Part shown: positions 42,209-50,575 of the stretch, in pieces
How positions within the stretch are numbered: the stretch's first letter is position 1
How the letters are laid out: each line of letters starts with the position of its first letter
DNA from: Streptomyces uncialis
Lineage (GTDB): Bacteria > Actinomycetota > Actinomycetes > Streptomycetales > Streptomycetaceae
Assembly: GCF_001905345.1 (NCBI RefSeq)
Contig: NZ_LFBV01000003.1
Span: 352,234-416,233 of the forward strand
Direction: 5' to 3'
Length of the DNA stretch: 64,000 nucleotides
Position numbers and translations under genes: made by a program
The notes under the pieces: model-generated
What the model was told of the DNA's origin: nothing
Seen by the model: the letters and a program-made list of their open reading frames with translations, nothing else
Database searches by the model: none

Positions 42209-42642
42209 GGCCCGAACACTAACGGAGGCAGATCCCTTGGTCAGGGCCCTCGCGTTCGGCCGGGGCCGGGGGCCGCCGTGTCCGCAAAGGGTCACGCCTG
42301 TTTCGGCCGGGTCAACACATGGTTGACGCCGGTATGTTGTCGGCACACCCGGCGGCAACGGTGCTCCGGCGGGCGGTGATCCCGCCCGTGGACGTTCCGT
42401 GCCGGGTGGCCGGGGGTCCTGCGATGGGCACAGGCGATCCGGCACCGGTGGCCCTCCACCCCGCTCGGTCCGTGCGCCGCGCGGTCGCTCACCGCGTCGC
42501 TCACGCGGTGGGACGTGCCACCTCCCGCCGCCCCGTCCCGCGTCACGCGGCCCGGACCCCACGTCCGGATGAACGGGGTGCGCTCCGTACACACCCGGCC
42601 CGCGGCACAGTGCGGCCGGACCCAGAAAGGTGCACCCTCCAC
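42209..42642. other. 434-bp divergent region, luxR-like and subtilase genes
   Basis: No supported gene, although an open frame continuous with the subtilase extends upstream to 42319. Apart from the palindrome at 42311-42327 and a nearby TATGTT hexamer (42333-42338), the region is GC-rich. The long distance from these to the subtilase ATG suggests a leader of about 300 nt or a second, unseen promoter. Confidence 0.5.
42311..42327. promoter_or_regulatory. 17-bp palindrome GTCAAC-N5-GTTGAC
   Basis: GTCAACACATGGTTGAC is a perfect 6-bp inverted repeat with a 5-bp spacer, 103 bp upstream of the LuxR ATG and 316 bp upstream of the subtilase ATG. A TATGTT hexamer follows at 42333. It is a plausible dimer-binding site for the LuxR protein or another regulator. 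Confidence 0.5.
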
Positions 42643-43815
42643 ATGCGCAGAACCCACCTCGGCGTCCTCACCGTCGGAGCGATAGGTCTCGCCGTCCCGC
42701 TGACCCTGATACCGGGGGTCGGCTCGGCCGCCCCGGTGGCCGATCCGACCCCGGCGGTCAAGGTCGCCGAAGCTCCGGCCGGCAAGGAGATCAAGGGACG
42801 CTACATCGTCACCCTCAAGTCCGGCGCCGACCCGACCGGCATCGCGGAGAAGCGGTCGATCGACACCGCGTACGTGTACGACAAGGTCATCAACGGCTTC
42901 GCCGCGGAGCTGACGCCCGGCCAGCTGAAGGCGTTGCGTGGTGACGCGCGTGTCCTCGCCATCGAGGAGGACCAGATCGTCACCAGCACCGCGACGCAGA
43001 ACAACCCGTCCTACGGTCTGGACCGGATAGACCAGCGCAGCGGACGTGACAACAAGTACAACTACGGCAGCACGGGTGCCGGTGTCACCGCGTACGTCAT
43101 CGACTCGGGTATCGACGCGACCCACCCGGAGTTCGGCGGCCGGGCCCGTAGCGCCTTCGACGCCCTCGGCGGCAACGGCCGGGACTGCAACGGTCACGGC
43201 ACCCATGTCGCGGGCACCATCGGCGGCTCGACGTACGGGGTGGCGAAGGGGGTGCAGCTGCGCGGGGTGCGGGTGCTCAACTGCCAGAACAGCGGTGCCA
43301 ACTCCGCCATCATCGCGGGATTCGACTGGGTCCGGCAGAACGCGGTGAAGCCCGCGGTCGCCAACGCCTCCCTCGGCGGCGGTTTCTCCACCGCCCTCAA
43401 CAACGCGGCCACCGCCCTGGCCCGCTCCGGGGTGCACACCACGATCTCGGCGATGAACAACAACCAGGACGCCTGCAACTACTCCCCGGCGAGCGCTCAG
43501 GACGCCCTGGCGATCGCCGCTTCGGACTCCGGCGACTCCAAGGCCGGATTCAGCAACTACGGCCGGTGCACCGACCTCTACGCCCCCGGGGTGAACATCG
43601 TCTCCGCCCGGGCCGGTGGCGGCACCACCACCATGAGCGGTACGTCGATGGCCGCGCCGCACGTGGCCGGGGTGGCGGCGCTCTACAAGGCGGTCAACGG
43701 CGACGCCCCGAGCACCACGGTCAACAACTGGATCATCAGCAACAGCACGGCCAACGCGATCCGCGGCAATGTCAGCGGTACCCCGAACCGGCTGCTGTTC
43801 AAGTCCACCCTCTGA
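42643..43815 (+). CDS. Secreted subtilisin-like serine protease (S8)
   Basis: 390-residue preproprotein: signal peptide (about 1-30), I9 inhibitor prodomain (about 50-115, with GRYIVTLKSGAD and VINGFAAELTPGQLKALRGDARV), then the catalytic domain. The triad is Asp154 (VIDSGIDATHPEF), His185 (NGHGTHVAG) and Ser335 (GTSMAAPHVAG). The usual oxyanion-hole A-A-G-N is replaced by A-M-N-N (Met271, Asn272), keeping the Asn. Four cysteines can form two disulphides. It is an extracellular protease of the proteinase K-like group common in Streptomyces. The ATG has AGAAAGG upstream. Confidence 0.93.
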   Translation: MRRTHLGVLTVGAIGLAVPLTLIPGVGSAAPVADPTPAVKVAEAPAGKEIKGRYIVTLKSGADPTGIAEKRSIDTAYVYDKVINGFAAELTPGQLKALRGDARVLAIEEDQIVTSTATQNNPSYGLDRIDQRSGRDNKYNYGSTGAGVTAYVIDSGIDATHPEFGGRARSAFDALGGNGRDCNGHGTHVAGTIGGSTYGVAKGVQLRGVRVLNCQNSGANSAIIAGFDWVRQNAVKPAVANASLGGGFSTALNNAATALARSGVHTTISAMNNNQDACNYSPASAQDALAIAASDSGDSKAGFSNYGRCTDLYAPGVNIVSARAGGGTTTMSGTSMAAPHVAGVAALYKAVNGDAPSTTVNNWIISNSTANAIRGNVSGTPNRLLFKSTL

Positions 43816-43824
43816 GTCACCCCT

Positions 43825-43857
43825 GACCCGGGTGGCGATCGCGACGCCACCCGGGTC
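43825..43857. terminator. Strong bidirectional terminator
   Basis: GACCCGGGTGGCG (43825-43837) and CGCCACCCGGGTC (43845-43857) form a perfect 13-bp stem with loop ATCGCGA, between the subtilase stop and the convergent PucR stop. Confidence 0.85.
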
Positions 43858-43943
43858 CCGGGCCGGTCCGCACCACCGGTCGGCGGTCTGCGGGCCGGGG
43901 CCCACCGTGGGTCACGGCTGTTCCGCCCGCTGACGACGGCCCG

Positions 43944-45407
43944 TCAGGCGAGGCCGGCCGCCCGGAGGGCCAGCCAGGTGCGGCTCGCCGTGTCCGGGTC
44001 GTCGAGGTCCGCGTCCATCAGCCGGGCGGCGGTCGCGATGCGGTTCCGCAGGGTGTTGCGGTGGACACCGAGGTCGGCGGCGGCGCGCTCCCAGTGGCCC
44101 CGATGGCGCAGATAAGCGACGACGGCACCGGCCAGATCGGCGCGCCGGTAGCCGAGGACCGGGTCCAGCGAGGGAGCCGCGGCAGTGCCGTCGTCGGCCA
44201 GGTCGCGCGAGGTGCCCGGCGGGACAGCGGCCAGGGTGCGGCTGAGCGCCGGGAGCTGCCGGTGCAGCTCGGCCGCGGCGGCCGGAAGGCCCAGCACGGC
44301 CCTGGCGCCGGGAAGCCGTTCCGTGGTCAGCCGCCGCACGGCGGCCCGCAGCGCCTGTGTGTCGTCCGGTCCGGCCAGGACCCAGAGCTCGTCCGGCTCG
44401 GCCACGGCCAGCAGTTGCCTGCCGGGGCCGACCGCCGGTTCGAGTACGTCGAGCACCTCGTCGGCACCACCGGTGAGCCCGGCCACGGCGAACAGCCGGA
44501 CCCGGGCGGGGATCGCGGGCAGACCGAGGTCGGCGCCCAGGGACCGGGCCGCGTCGAGATGGCCGCTCAGCACCAGCCGGGCCACACAGGCGCGCGCGGT
44601 GCGTGCCGCCGCGACACCCCGGCGCCGCTGTTCGCTCTGGAGGGCGAGCAGCGCGCACGCGGTCAGGACGAGCTGTCTGTCGGGGGCCTTCATGGGGCGG
44701 GGGCAGCCGGTGGCGACGAAGCCGCTCAGCGGCCCGCGTCCGGTCAGCGGATGCAGCACGACGTCGTCGTCCCCCAGCGGGAACGTCGCGGAGGAGTGCG
44801 GGCCCGCCACCCGCAGCCGGGCGACCTCCGCGGCGATCCGCCGGGCGCTGGAGCGGTGTTCGCGCGGCCAGACCGCCACCACCTCGCCCTGCGGGGTGAG
44901 CTGGGCCGCCCAGCCCTCCACCGCGTCGGCGAGGGTGCGCACCACGGCGCGGACGGGCTCGGGTCCGGCCGCCGAGCGGATCAGTTCGCGGTGCGCGCCG
45001 AGAGCGGCGCTCAGCTGCTCGTGCCCGGCGGCGGCGGTCAGTGACCAGTAGGTGCGCGCGATGGTGAGGAACGGGGTGGGGGCGGGGACCGCGCACAGCG
45101 GCAGCCCGGCGCTCTCGCACGCCTCGACGAGGGTCCCGGGGACGGTGGTGTGCACGGGCCCGAGCCCGATGCCGAGCGCGGCGACACCACGGGCCGCCAG
45201 CCGCGCGGTGTACGCGCGGGCCTGCGCCGTCTGGCCGGTGAGCCCCATACCGGTGGTGAGCAGGAGTTCCCCGCCGGTGAGATAGGGCGTCGGGTCGGTC
45301 AGCTCGCTGACGTGGACGCCGGTGATGTCCAGCGGGGGCGCGAGCGCGGGGGTGACGGGTTCGAGGTCGGCCCCCAGCAGGCGTACGAGGTCGTCGAGCG
45401 CGGGCAT
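43944..45407 (-). CDS. PucR-family transcriptional regulator
   Basis: 487 residues. The N-terminal purine-catabolism PucR-like domain (about 15-125: ITGVHVSELTDPTPYLTGGELLLTTGMGL) and the C-terminal PucR helix-turn-helix (about 420-480: YLRHRGHWERAAADLGVHRNTLRNRIATAARL) frame a central regulatory region. This class activates or represses catabolic operons next to it. It is divergent from the semialdehyde dehydrogenase operon, with an exact 19-bp palindrome 22 bp upstream of its start, and is therefore the likely local regulator, perhaps responding to glutarate or an amino-acid derivative. Confidence 0.9.
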   Translation of the reverse strand: MPALDDLVRLLGADLEPVTPALAPPLDITGVHVSELTDPTPYLTGGELLLTTGMGLTGQTAQARAYTARLAARGVAALGIGLGPVHTTVPGTLVEACESAGLPLCAVPAPTPFLTIARTYWSLTAAAGHEQLSAALGAHRELIRSAAGPEPVRAVVRTLADAVEGWAAQLTPQGEVVAVWPREHRSSARRIAAEVARLRVAGPHSSATFPLGDDDVVLHPLTGRGPLSGFVATGCPRPMKAPDRQLVLTACALLALQSEQRRRGVAAARTARACVARLVLSGHLDAARSLGADLGLPAIPARVRLFAVAGLTGGADEVLDVLEPAVGPGRQLLAVAEPDELWVLAGPDDTQALRAAVRRLTTERLPGARAVLGLPAAAAELHRQLPALSRTLAAVPPGTSRDLADDGTAAAPSLDPVLGYRRADLAGAVVAYLRHRGHWERAAADLGVHRNTLRNRIATAARLMDADLDDPDTASRTWLALRAAGLA

Positions 45408-45428
45408 GGGGCTCTCCCGGTGTCGGGT

Positions 45429-45447
45429 GCTGTGCGCTTCGCACAGC
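45429..45447. promoter_or_regulatory. 19-bp palindrome, likely PucR operator
   Basis: GCTGTGCG-CTT-CGCACAGC is a perfect 8-bp inverted repeat with 3-bp centre in the 137-bp divergent region between the PucR gene and the dehydrogenase gene. It is 21 bp from the PucR start and about 97 bp from the dehydrogenase start. Confidence 0.6.
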
Positions 45448-45544
45448 TTCCGGCCATTCTCGGATGGAACGTACAGGGATTTCCAGGGCCTTCGGCACCT
45501 AGTTTCGACAGCACCAGCGACCCGCCCATGGAAGGACGTCCCCG

Positions 45545-47122
45545 ATGTCCCCTGCTGCTGTCCCCCCGGCCGAGGTGAATCGCGGTGCGGAGCCCGGGGC
45601 CGAGGTGAGCCGTGATCCGCGCACAGGCGCCGCGACCGCCGGGCCGCCCGCCACCGCGCCCGCGGAGCTGTCCGCCCTGCTCGCCGCCGCCGCGCGGGAC
45701 GCGCACGAGATCGCCGCGACCGCCCCCGCCGTACGGGCGGCGTGGCTCACGGCCGTCGCGGACGCGCTGGTGGAGCACACCGATGAGCTGACCGCGCTCG
45801 CCGAGGCCGAGACCGCGCTGGGCACGGACCGGTTGCGCGGCGAGGTGGGCCGCGCGGCCGCGCAGTCCCGTTTCTACGGGTCGGTCGCCGTGGAGGGCGG
45901 CTGGCTCGGTGTCCGGATCGACGGACCGGCGACGACCGGTTCGGTGGAGCTGCGGCGGATCAACCGGCCGCTGGGCCCGGTGGCGGTGTTCGGCGCGGGG
46001 AACTTCCCGTTCGCGTTCGGGGTCGCCGGGCACGACACCGCGTCCGCCCTGGCCGCCGGGTGCCCCGTACTGGTCAAGGCGCACCCCGCGCATCCCCTGC
46101 TGAGCGCGCGGCTCGGCGTCCTGGTCTCGGCCGCGCTGCGTGGCGCGGGGGCTCCGGCGGGGGCGTTCGCCCTGGTCACCGGCTTCGACACGGGACTCGC
46201 CCTGGTGGACGCGCCCGAAGTGGCGGCCGTGGCCTTCACCGGTTCGCAGAGCGGCGGCACCGCGCTCGTCGAGCGGGCGGCCAGCCGCCCGGTACCGGTG
46301 CCCGTCTTCGCCGAGATGGGGACCGTCAATCCGGCGGTTCTGACCCCCGCCGCGGCCGCTGACCGGGCCGGGCTGACGGCCGCTGCGGACGGCTTCACCG
46401 GGTCGTTCACCCTGGGGCAGGGCCAGTTCTGCACCAAACCCGGTCTGCTGCTGGCCCCCGCGGGCAGCGGCGCGGCGGAGGCGGTCGCGGCGGCGCTGAA
46501 GGGCGTACGGCCCGGGTGGCTGCTGACCGAGGGGATCGCCGAGGCGTACCGGCGGGGTGTCGCCGATCTGCTGGCCGCGGGGGCGGAGCGGGTGGCCACC
46601 GTGGCGCCGTCCGAGGAGGGGTTCGCCGCCGCGCCGACGGTCCTGTCCGCACCCGCGCGGGCGCTGCGGCCCGGCTCACGGCTGCTGGCGGAGTGCTTCG
46701 GCCCAGTGGCACTGGTCGTGGAGTACGACGGCACGGCCGGTCTGCGCGAGGCGCTGGACACGCTCCAGCCGTCGCTCGCCGCCTCCGTGATCTCCTGCGG
46801 CCCGGCGGACCCCGACCTGCCGTGGCTCGTGGAGCGTCTGGCGGGGCGCACCGGGCGGGTGGTCGTCGACGGCTGGCCGACAGGGGTGGCGACCTCCTGG
46901 GCGCAGCAGCACGGCGGTCCCTGGCCCGCGACCAGCAGGCCGGACGCCACCAGTGTCGGGGCGGGGGCGCTGGACCGCTTCACCCGGCCGGTCGCCTATC
47001 AGAACGTGCCGCGGGCGGCCCTGCCCGAGGCGCTGCGCGACGGCAATCCCTGGCATGTGGTCCGGCGGCTGGACGGGGTGCCGGTGGCGGCGGCTCCCGC
47101 CGGGACGGGGGCCGGGGCGTGA
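45545..47122 (+). CDS. KGSADH-type semialdehyde dehydrogenase
   Basis: 525-residue aldehyde dehydrogenase of the 2,5-dioxovalerate (alpha-ketoglutarate semialdehyde) dehydrogenase group. Diagnostic features: FGAGNFPFAFGVAGHDTASALAAGCPV, the catalytic Glu257 in FAEMGTVNP, and Cys296 in GQGQFCTKPG. About 40 N-terminal residues before the family core are Pro/Ala-rich. In sugar-acid or hydroxyproline pathways it makes 2-oxoglutarate; members also accept glutarate semialdehyde, which fits the next two genes. The ATG has GAAGGACG upstream, and its stop overlaps the CoA-transferase GTG (GTGA). Confidence 0.85.
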   Translation: MSPAAVPPAEVNRGAEPGAEVSRDPRTGAATAGPPATAPAELSALLAAAARDAHEIAATAPAVRAAWLTAVADALVEHTDELTALAEAETALGTDRLRGEVGRAAAQSRFYGSVAVEGGWLGVRIDGPATTGSVELRRINRPLGPVAVFGAGNFPFAFGVAGHDTASALAAGCPVLVKAHPAHPLLSARLGVLVSAALRGAGAPAGAFALVTGFDTGLALVDAPEVAAVAFTGSQSGGTALVERAASRPVPVPVFAEMGTVNPAVLTPAAAADRAGLTAAADGFTGSFTLGQGQFCTKPGLLLAPAGSGAAEAVAAALKGVRPGWLLTEGIAEAYRRGVADLLAAGAERVATVAPSEEGFAAAPTVLSAPARALRPGSRLLAECFGPVALVVEYDGTAGLREALDTLQPSLAASVISCGPADPDLPWLVERLAGRTGRVVVDGWPTGVATSWAQQHGGPWPATSRPDATSVGAGALDRFTRPVAYQNVPRAALPEALRDGNPWHVVRRLDGVPVAAAPAGTGAGA

Positions 47123-48282
47123 GCGGGCCGCTGGACGGGATACTGGTCGCGGACTTCAGCCGGGTGCTGGCCGGGCCGCTGTGCACGATGACCCTGGCGG
47201 ATCTGGGGGCGACGGTCGTCAAGGTGGAGCGGCCCGGTTCCGGCGACGACACCCGTGCGTGGGGGCCGCCCTGGTCGGCCACGTCCACGACGTACTTCGA
47301 CAGCGTCAACCGCTCCAAGCTGGGCATCGCCCTCGATCTGACCGACGACACCGACCGCGCGCTCGGGCAGGAACTGGCCCACCGCGCCGATGTGGTGGTG
47401 GAGAACTTCCGTACCGGCTCACTGGACCGGCTGGGTCTCGGCTACGAGCGGGTGTCCGCCGTCAATCCCGGGGTCGTGTACTGCTCGATCACCGGGTTCG
47501 GCGGTGGCGCGGGTGCCGGGCTGCTGGGTTACGACTTCGTCGTCCAGGCCGTCGGCGGACTGATGAGCGTCACCGGCGAGACGGACGGCGACCCGGCGAA
47601 GGCCGGTGTGGCGCTGGTCGACGTACTGACCGGCAAGGACGCCGTGATCGGTGTCCTCGCGGCGCTGGCTGGCCGGGCCCGGACCGGACGCGGCTGCCGG
47701 GTGGAGGTCGATCTGCTGTCCAGCCTGCTGGGCTCCCTGGTGAACCAGGCCCAGGGCTTCCTGGAGACCGGCCGGCCGCCAGGGCGGATGGGCAATCGCC
47801 ATCCCTCCATCGCCCCTTACGAGACGCTGCGCTGCCGTGACGGACTGCTGGCGGTCGCCTGCGGCAACGACGGCCAGTTCGCCCGGCTGGCCACCGCGCT
47901 CGGCGCGGCGGCACTGGCCGACGACGCGCGGTTCCGTACGAACGCCGCCCGGGTCGGGCACCGCGAGGAGCTGGTGGCGGCGCTGGAGGAACGACTCGCG
48001 CACGGCGACGCCGCCGACTGGCAGACACGGCTCACCGGGGCGGGGGTCCCGGCCGGGAGGGTCGGCACGATCGCCGACGGATTCGCGCTCGCCGAGGAGC
48101 TGGGCCTGTCCCCCACCGTGGCCCCGGCCGGCGGGGGGACGCCCACGGTCCGGCACCCGGTCACGTACTCCACCGGGCCGGTCCGCGAACCCTCGCCACC
48201 GCCCCGGCTGGACGAGCACGGCGACGCGGTACGCGCCTGGCTCGCCGGACCGGGAGGTGAGCCGCTTCCCAGCAGCGGCTGA
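47119..48282 (+). CDS. CaiB/BaiF family (class III) CoA-transferase
   Basis: 387 residues. The fold signature begins PLDGILVADFSRVLAGPLCTMTLADLGATVVKVE, followed by VVVENFRTGSLDRLGLGYE, and the nucleophilic aspartate lies in GVALVDVLTGKDA (Asp168). It moves CoA between carboxylates without an oxalate-type intermediate. Next to glutaryl-CoA dehydrogenase the most likely reaction is succinyl-CoA:glutarate CoA transfer (as in mammalian SUGCT). It starts at a GTG overlapping the upstream stop, so it is translated with the dehydrogenase. Confidence 0.9.
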   Translation: MSGPLDGILVADFSRVLAGPLCTMTLADLGATVVKVERPGSGDDTRAWGPPWSATSTTYFDSVNRSKLGIALDLTDDTDRALGQELAHRADVVVENFRTGSLDRLGLGYERVSAVNPGVVYCSITGFGGGAGAGLLGYDFVVQAVGGLMSVTGETDGDPAKAGVALVDVLTGKDAVIGVLAALAGRARTGRGCRVEVDLLSSLLGSLVNQAQGFLETGRPPGRMGNRHPSIAPYETLRCRDGLLAVACGNDGQFARLATALGAAALADDARFRTNAARVGHREELVAALEERLAHGDAADWQTRLTGAGVPAGRVGTIADGFALAEELGLSPTVAPAGGGTPTVRHPVTYSTGPVREPSPPPRLDEHGDAVRAWLAGPGGEPLPSSG

Positions 48283-48386
48283 CCCGCCTCCGCCGCCCTC
48301 CCGAACCTCCGGGACCGCCGTCGCACCGCACCGCCCGTCCCCGTACCCGACCACCGGCCCAGCTCCGCGTCCGAAAGGCAGGACCC

Positions 48387-49595
48387 ATGTCCACCGCATC
48401 CGGCAGAACGTCCGGCGCCGTCCGCGCCAAGTCCGATCCGCTCGACCTGGCGGGCATCGACGACATGCTCAGCCCCGAGGAGAAGGCGGTCCGGGCGGCC
48501 GTCCGGCAGGTCTGCGACACGGCCGTGGACCCCTATGTCGCCGAATGGTTCGAGAAGGGCGAGCTGCCCGCCATCCGGGAACTCGCCAAGGAACTCGGTG
48601 GTCTCGGCCTGCTCGGTATGCATCTGGAGGGCTACGGGTGCGCCGGGATGAGCGCCGTCGACTACGGGCTCGCCTGTATGGAGTTGGAGGCCAGCGACTC
48701 GGGCATCCGTTCCCTGGTCAGTGTCCAGGGCTCGCTGGCGATGTACGCGATCCGGCAGCACGGCAGCGAGGAGCAGAAGCGGCGCTGGCTGCCGCCCATG
48801 GCCGCCGGTGAGGCGATCGGCTGTTTCGGTCTGACCGAGCCCGACCACGGCTCCGATCCGGCCGGGATGCTCACCCGCGCCGTCCGGGACGGCGGTGACT
48901 GGGTCCTCGACGGCCGCAAGATGTGGATCACCAACGGTTCCGTCGCGGATGTGGCGGTGGTGTGGGCCCGGGCCGAGGAAGGGGTGCGCGGCTTCGTGGT
49001 GCCGACCGACACCCCCGGTTTCTCCGCCCCGCTGATCAAGCACAAGCTGTCGCTGCGGGCGTCGGTCACCAGTGAACTCGTCCTGGACGGGGTCCGGTTG
49101 CCCGGGGACGCGATGCTGCCGGAGGTGCGGGGGCTGCGCGGCCCGCTGTCCTGTCTGAACGAGGCGCGCTACGGCATCGTCTGGGGCGCGATGGGTGCCG
49201 CGCGCAGTTCGCTGGCGGCCGCCCTGGAGTACGCGGGACAGCGCACGCAGTTCGGCAAGGCGATCGCGGGCTTCCAGCTCACCCAGGAGAAGCTGGCCCA
49301 TATGGCGGTGGAGCTGACGTGCGGCACCCTGCTCGCCCTGCATCTGGGACGGCGCAAGGACGGTCCGGGTCTGCGCCCCGAGCAGGTCAGCATGGGCAAG
49401 CTCAACAACGTGAACAAGGCGCTCGACATCTGCCGCAGCGCCCGCACGGTCCTGGGCGCCAACGGGATCTCGCTGGAGTACCCGGTGATCCGCCATATGG
49501 CCAACCTGGAGTCGGTCCTGACGTACGAGGGCACCCCGGAGATGCACAAGCTCGTCATCGGCCAGGCCATGACCGGACTGCCCGCCTTCCGGTAG
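48387..49595 (+). CDS. gcdH: Glutaryl-CoA dehydrogenase
   Basis: 402-residue acyl-CoA dehydrogenase. The features match GCDH rather than generic members: CFGLTEPDHGSDPAGM, MWITNGSVADVAVVWAR, ARYGIVWGAMGAARSSL and the catalytic Glu381 in LTYEGTPEMHKLVIG. It oxidises and decarboxylates glutaryl-CoA to crotonyl-CoA, with electrons going to ETF. It lies 104 bp after the CoA-transferase on the same strand; a strong terminator follows. Together with the upstream genes it makes a short glutarate route from lysine-type catabolism. Confidence 0.93.
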   Translation: MSTASGRTSGAVRAKSDPLDLAGIDDMLSPEEKAVRAAVRQVCDTAVDPYVAEWFEKGELPAIRELAKELGGLGLLGMHLEGYGCAGMSAVDYGLACMELEASDSGIRSLVSVQGSLAMYAIRQHGSEEQKRRWLPPMAAGEAIGCFGLTEPDHGSDPAGMLTRAVRDGGDWVLDGRKMWITNGSVADVAVVWARAEEGVRGFVVPTDTPGFSAPLIKHKLSLRASVTSELVLDGVRLPGDAMLPEVRGLRGPLSCLNEARYGIVWGAMGAARSSLAAALEYAGQRTQFGKAIAGFQLTQEKLAHMAVELTCGTLLALHLGRRKDGPGLRPEQVSMGKLNNVNKALDICRSARTVLGANGISLEYPVIRHMANLESVLTYEGTPEMHKLVIGQAMTGLPAFR

Positions 49596-49611
49596 GGAGC
49601 ACCCGCCGCGG

Positions 49612-49661
49612 CCGAAGGCCCGGTGGGCGTGGTCGATCACCCACGTCCACCGGGCCTTCGG
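49612..49661 (+). terminator. Long terminator after gcdH
   Basis: CCGAAGGCCCGGTGG (49612-49626) pairs perfectly with CCACCGGGCCTTCGG (49647-49661). GCGTGG and CCACGT extend the stem by six further pairs (one G-T), giving about 21 bp around an 8-nt loop. It can also help stop transcription from the convergent MerR gene. Confidence 0.85.
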
Positions 49662-49785
49662 TGCGTGCGCGTACGCCCGTTGTCGGTAGCGGGCAGCGGG
49701 GTCGCGGCGGTCTCGGTGCGGCCGTCCCCTCACCGGGGCTGCCGGTCCGCCGTTCGGCGGGAGTCGCCCGTCGGGTGGTCGCCGG

Positions 49786-50436
49786 TCAGCGGGCCGGGGG
49801 CCGGGCCGTGTTCTGGCGGTAGCGCCGTTGCTGGCAGGCGCGTGAGCAGTACTTGCGGCGGCGGCCCCGCGCCGGTTGGGGGACGGGGCTCGCGCAGACA
49901 TCGCAGCGAACGGAGACCGTCGCCGGGGTTTCGTCACGGGGCGGCGGCATTTCATCACGCTTGCCACGGCGGGGGATGGACTGCGCCGCGGCGACGAGTC
50001 CGGGGGTGGCGACGCGCCCGCGTGGTGTCTGGTCGATCAGTTCGCCGTCGAGGTCCGGGCATTGGCCGACGATGTCGTCGTCCGGGCATCCCAGCAGGTG
50101 CAGCAGATACGCGTGCGCGCTCCGCAACTGCCTGATCTTCTCCTCGATCAGCCCGGCCTGGCCCTTCACCGTGCGCTGCCAGTGCTGGTTCCTGCCACCG
50201 GCGGTCACGACGGCGGCCTGGTCGAGCGGCATCGTGCCGACCACGCAGCACAGATACGCCAGACCGATGCGGCGGAGTTCGGTCTCGGTATAGGTCCGTC
50301 GCCCGTTGACGCGCGGCGGTTCGGGGAGCACGTGCTGCGACTCCCACCATCGCAGGGTCGACGGCGCGAGGCCGTAGAGGGCCGCCGCCTGGCCGATCGA
50401 GACACCGACTGGATCGCTCATGCGCTCATTTGACAT
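49786..50436 (-). CDS. MerR-family regulator with C-terminal zinc-binding motif
   Basis: 216 residues. MerR winged helix near the start (VSIGQAAALYGLAPSTLRWWESQHVLPEPPRVNGRRTYTETELRRI, about 11-56), then the dimerisation helix (about 95-120). The C-terminus carries CDVC-x(14)-KYCSRAC, a treble-clef-like zinc motif with R/Q-rich end that is common in actinobacteria but unusual on a MerR protein. The start is chosen because AAGG lies 7 nt upstream; the ATG five codons later and one 14 codons earlier (inside the iron box) are alternatives. It is divergent from the siderophore operon and overlaps its -35 element, so it is the likely local regulator. Confidence 0.82.
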   Translation of the reverse strand: MSNERMSDPVGVSIGQAAALYGLAPSTLRWWESQHVLPEPPRVNGRRTYTETELRRIGLAYLCCVVGTMPLDQAAVVTAGGRNQHWQRTVKGQAGLIEEKIRQLRSAHAYLLHLLGCPDDDIVGQCPDLDGELIDQTPRGRVATPGLVAAAQSIPRRGKRDEMPPPRDETPATVSVRCDVCASPVPQPARGRRRKYCSRACQQRRYRQNTARPPAR

Positions 50437-50460
50437 CAAGTGACCTTGAAGACTCAAGAT
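50430..50460 (+). promoter_or_regulatory. Siderophore operon promoter with MerR-type dyads
   Basis: TTGACA (50430-50435) and CAAGAT (50455-50460) are separated by 19 bp, the over-long spacer typical of MerR-activated promoters. Inside lie interleaved inverted arms TCAAG-N4-CTTGA-N4-TCAAG (50436-50440, 50445-50449, 50454-50458), reminiscent of CTTGA/TCAAG dyads bound by MerR proteins. The divergent MerR gene starts at the edge of this promoter. Confidence 0.65.
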
Positions 50461-50465
50461 TGAGG

Positions 50466-50486
50466 TGAGGTTAGGCATGCCTTACC
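50466..50486. promoter_or_regulatory. Iron box (DmdR/IdeR site)
   Basis: GGTTAGGCATGCCTTACC (50469-50486) is an 18-bp palindrome with one mismatched pair. Over 19 bp (50466-50484) it shares 14 bases with the Streptomyces iron-box consensus TTAGGTTAGGCTMACCTAA. It lies at the predicted transcription start of the siderophore operon, where iron-loaded DmdR would block initiation. Confidence 0.75.
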
Positions 50487-50575
50487 GCACCCCAGGGTGA
50501 CGGTGGAGGCTGCGTCGAGATCCATGGGGCCGTAGGACCGGCGACGGTGCCGGCGGCCCCCGGGGAGGAAGAGGC

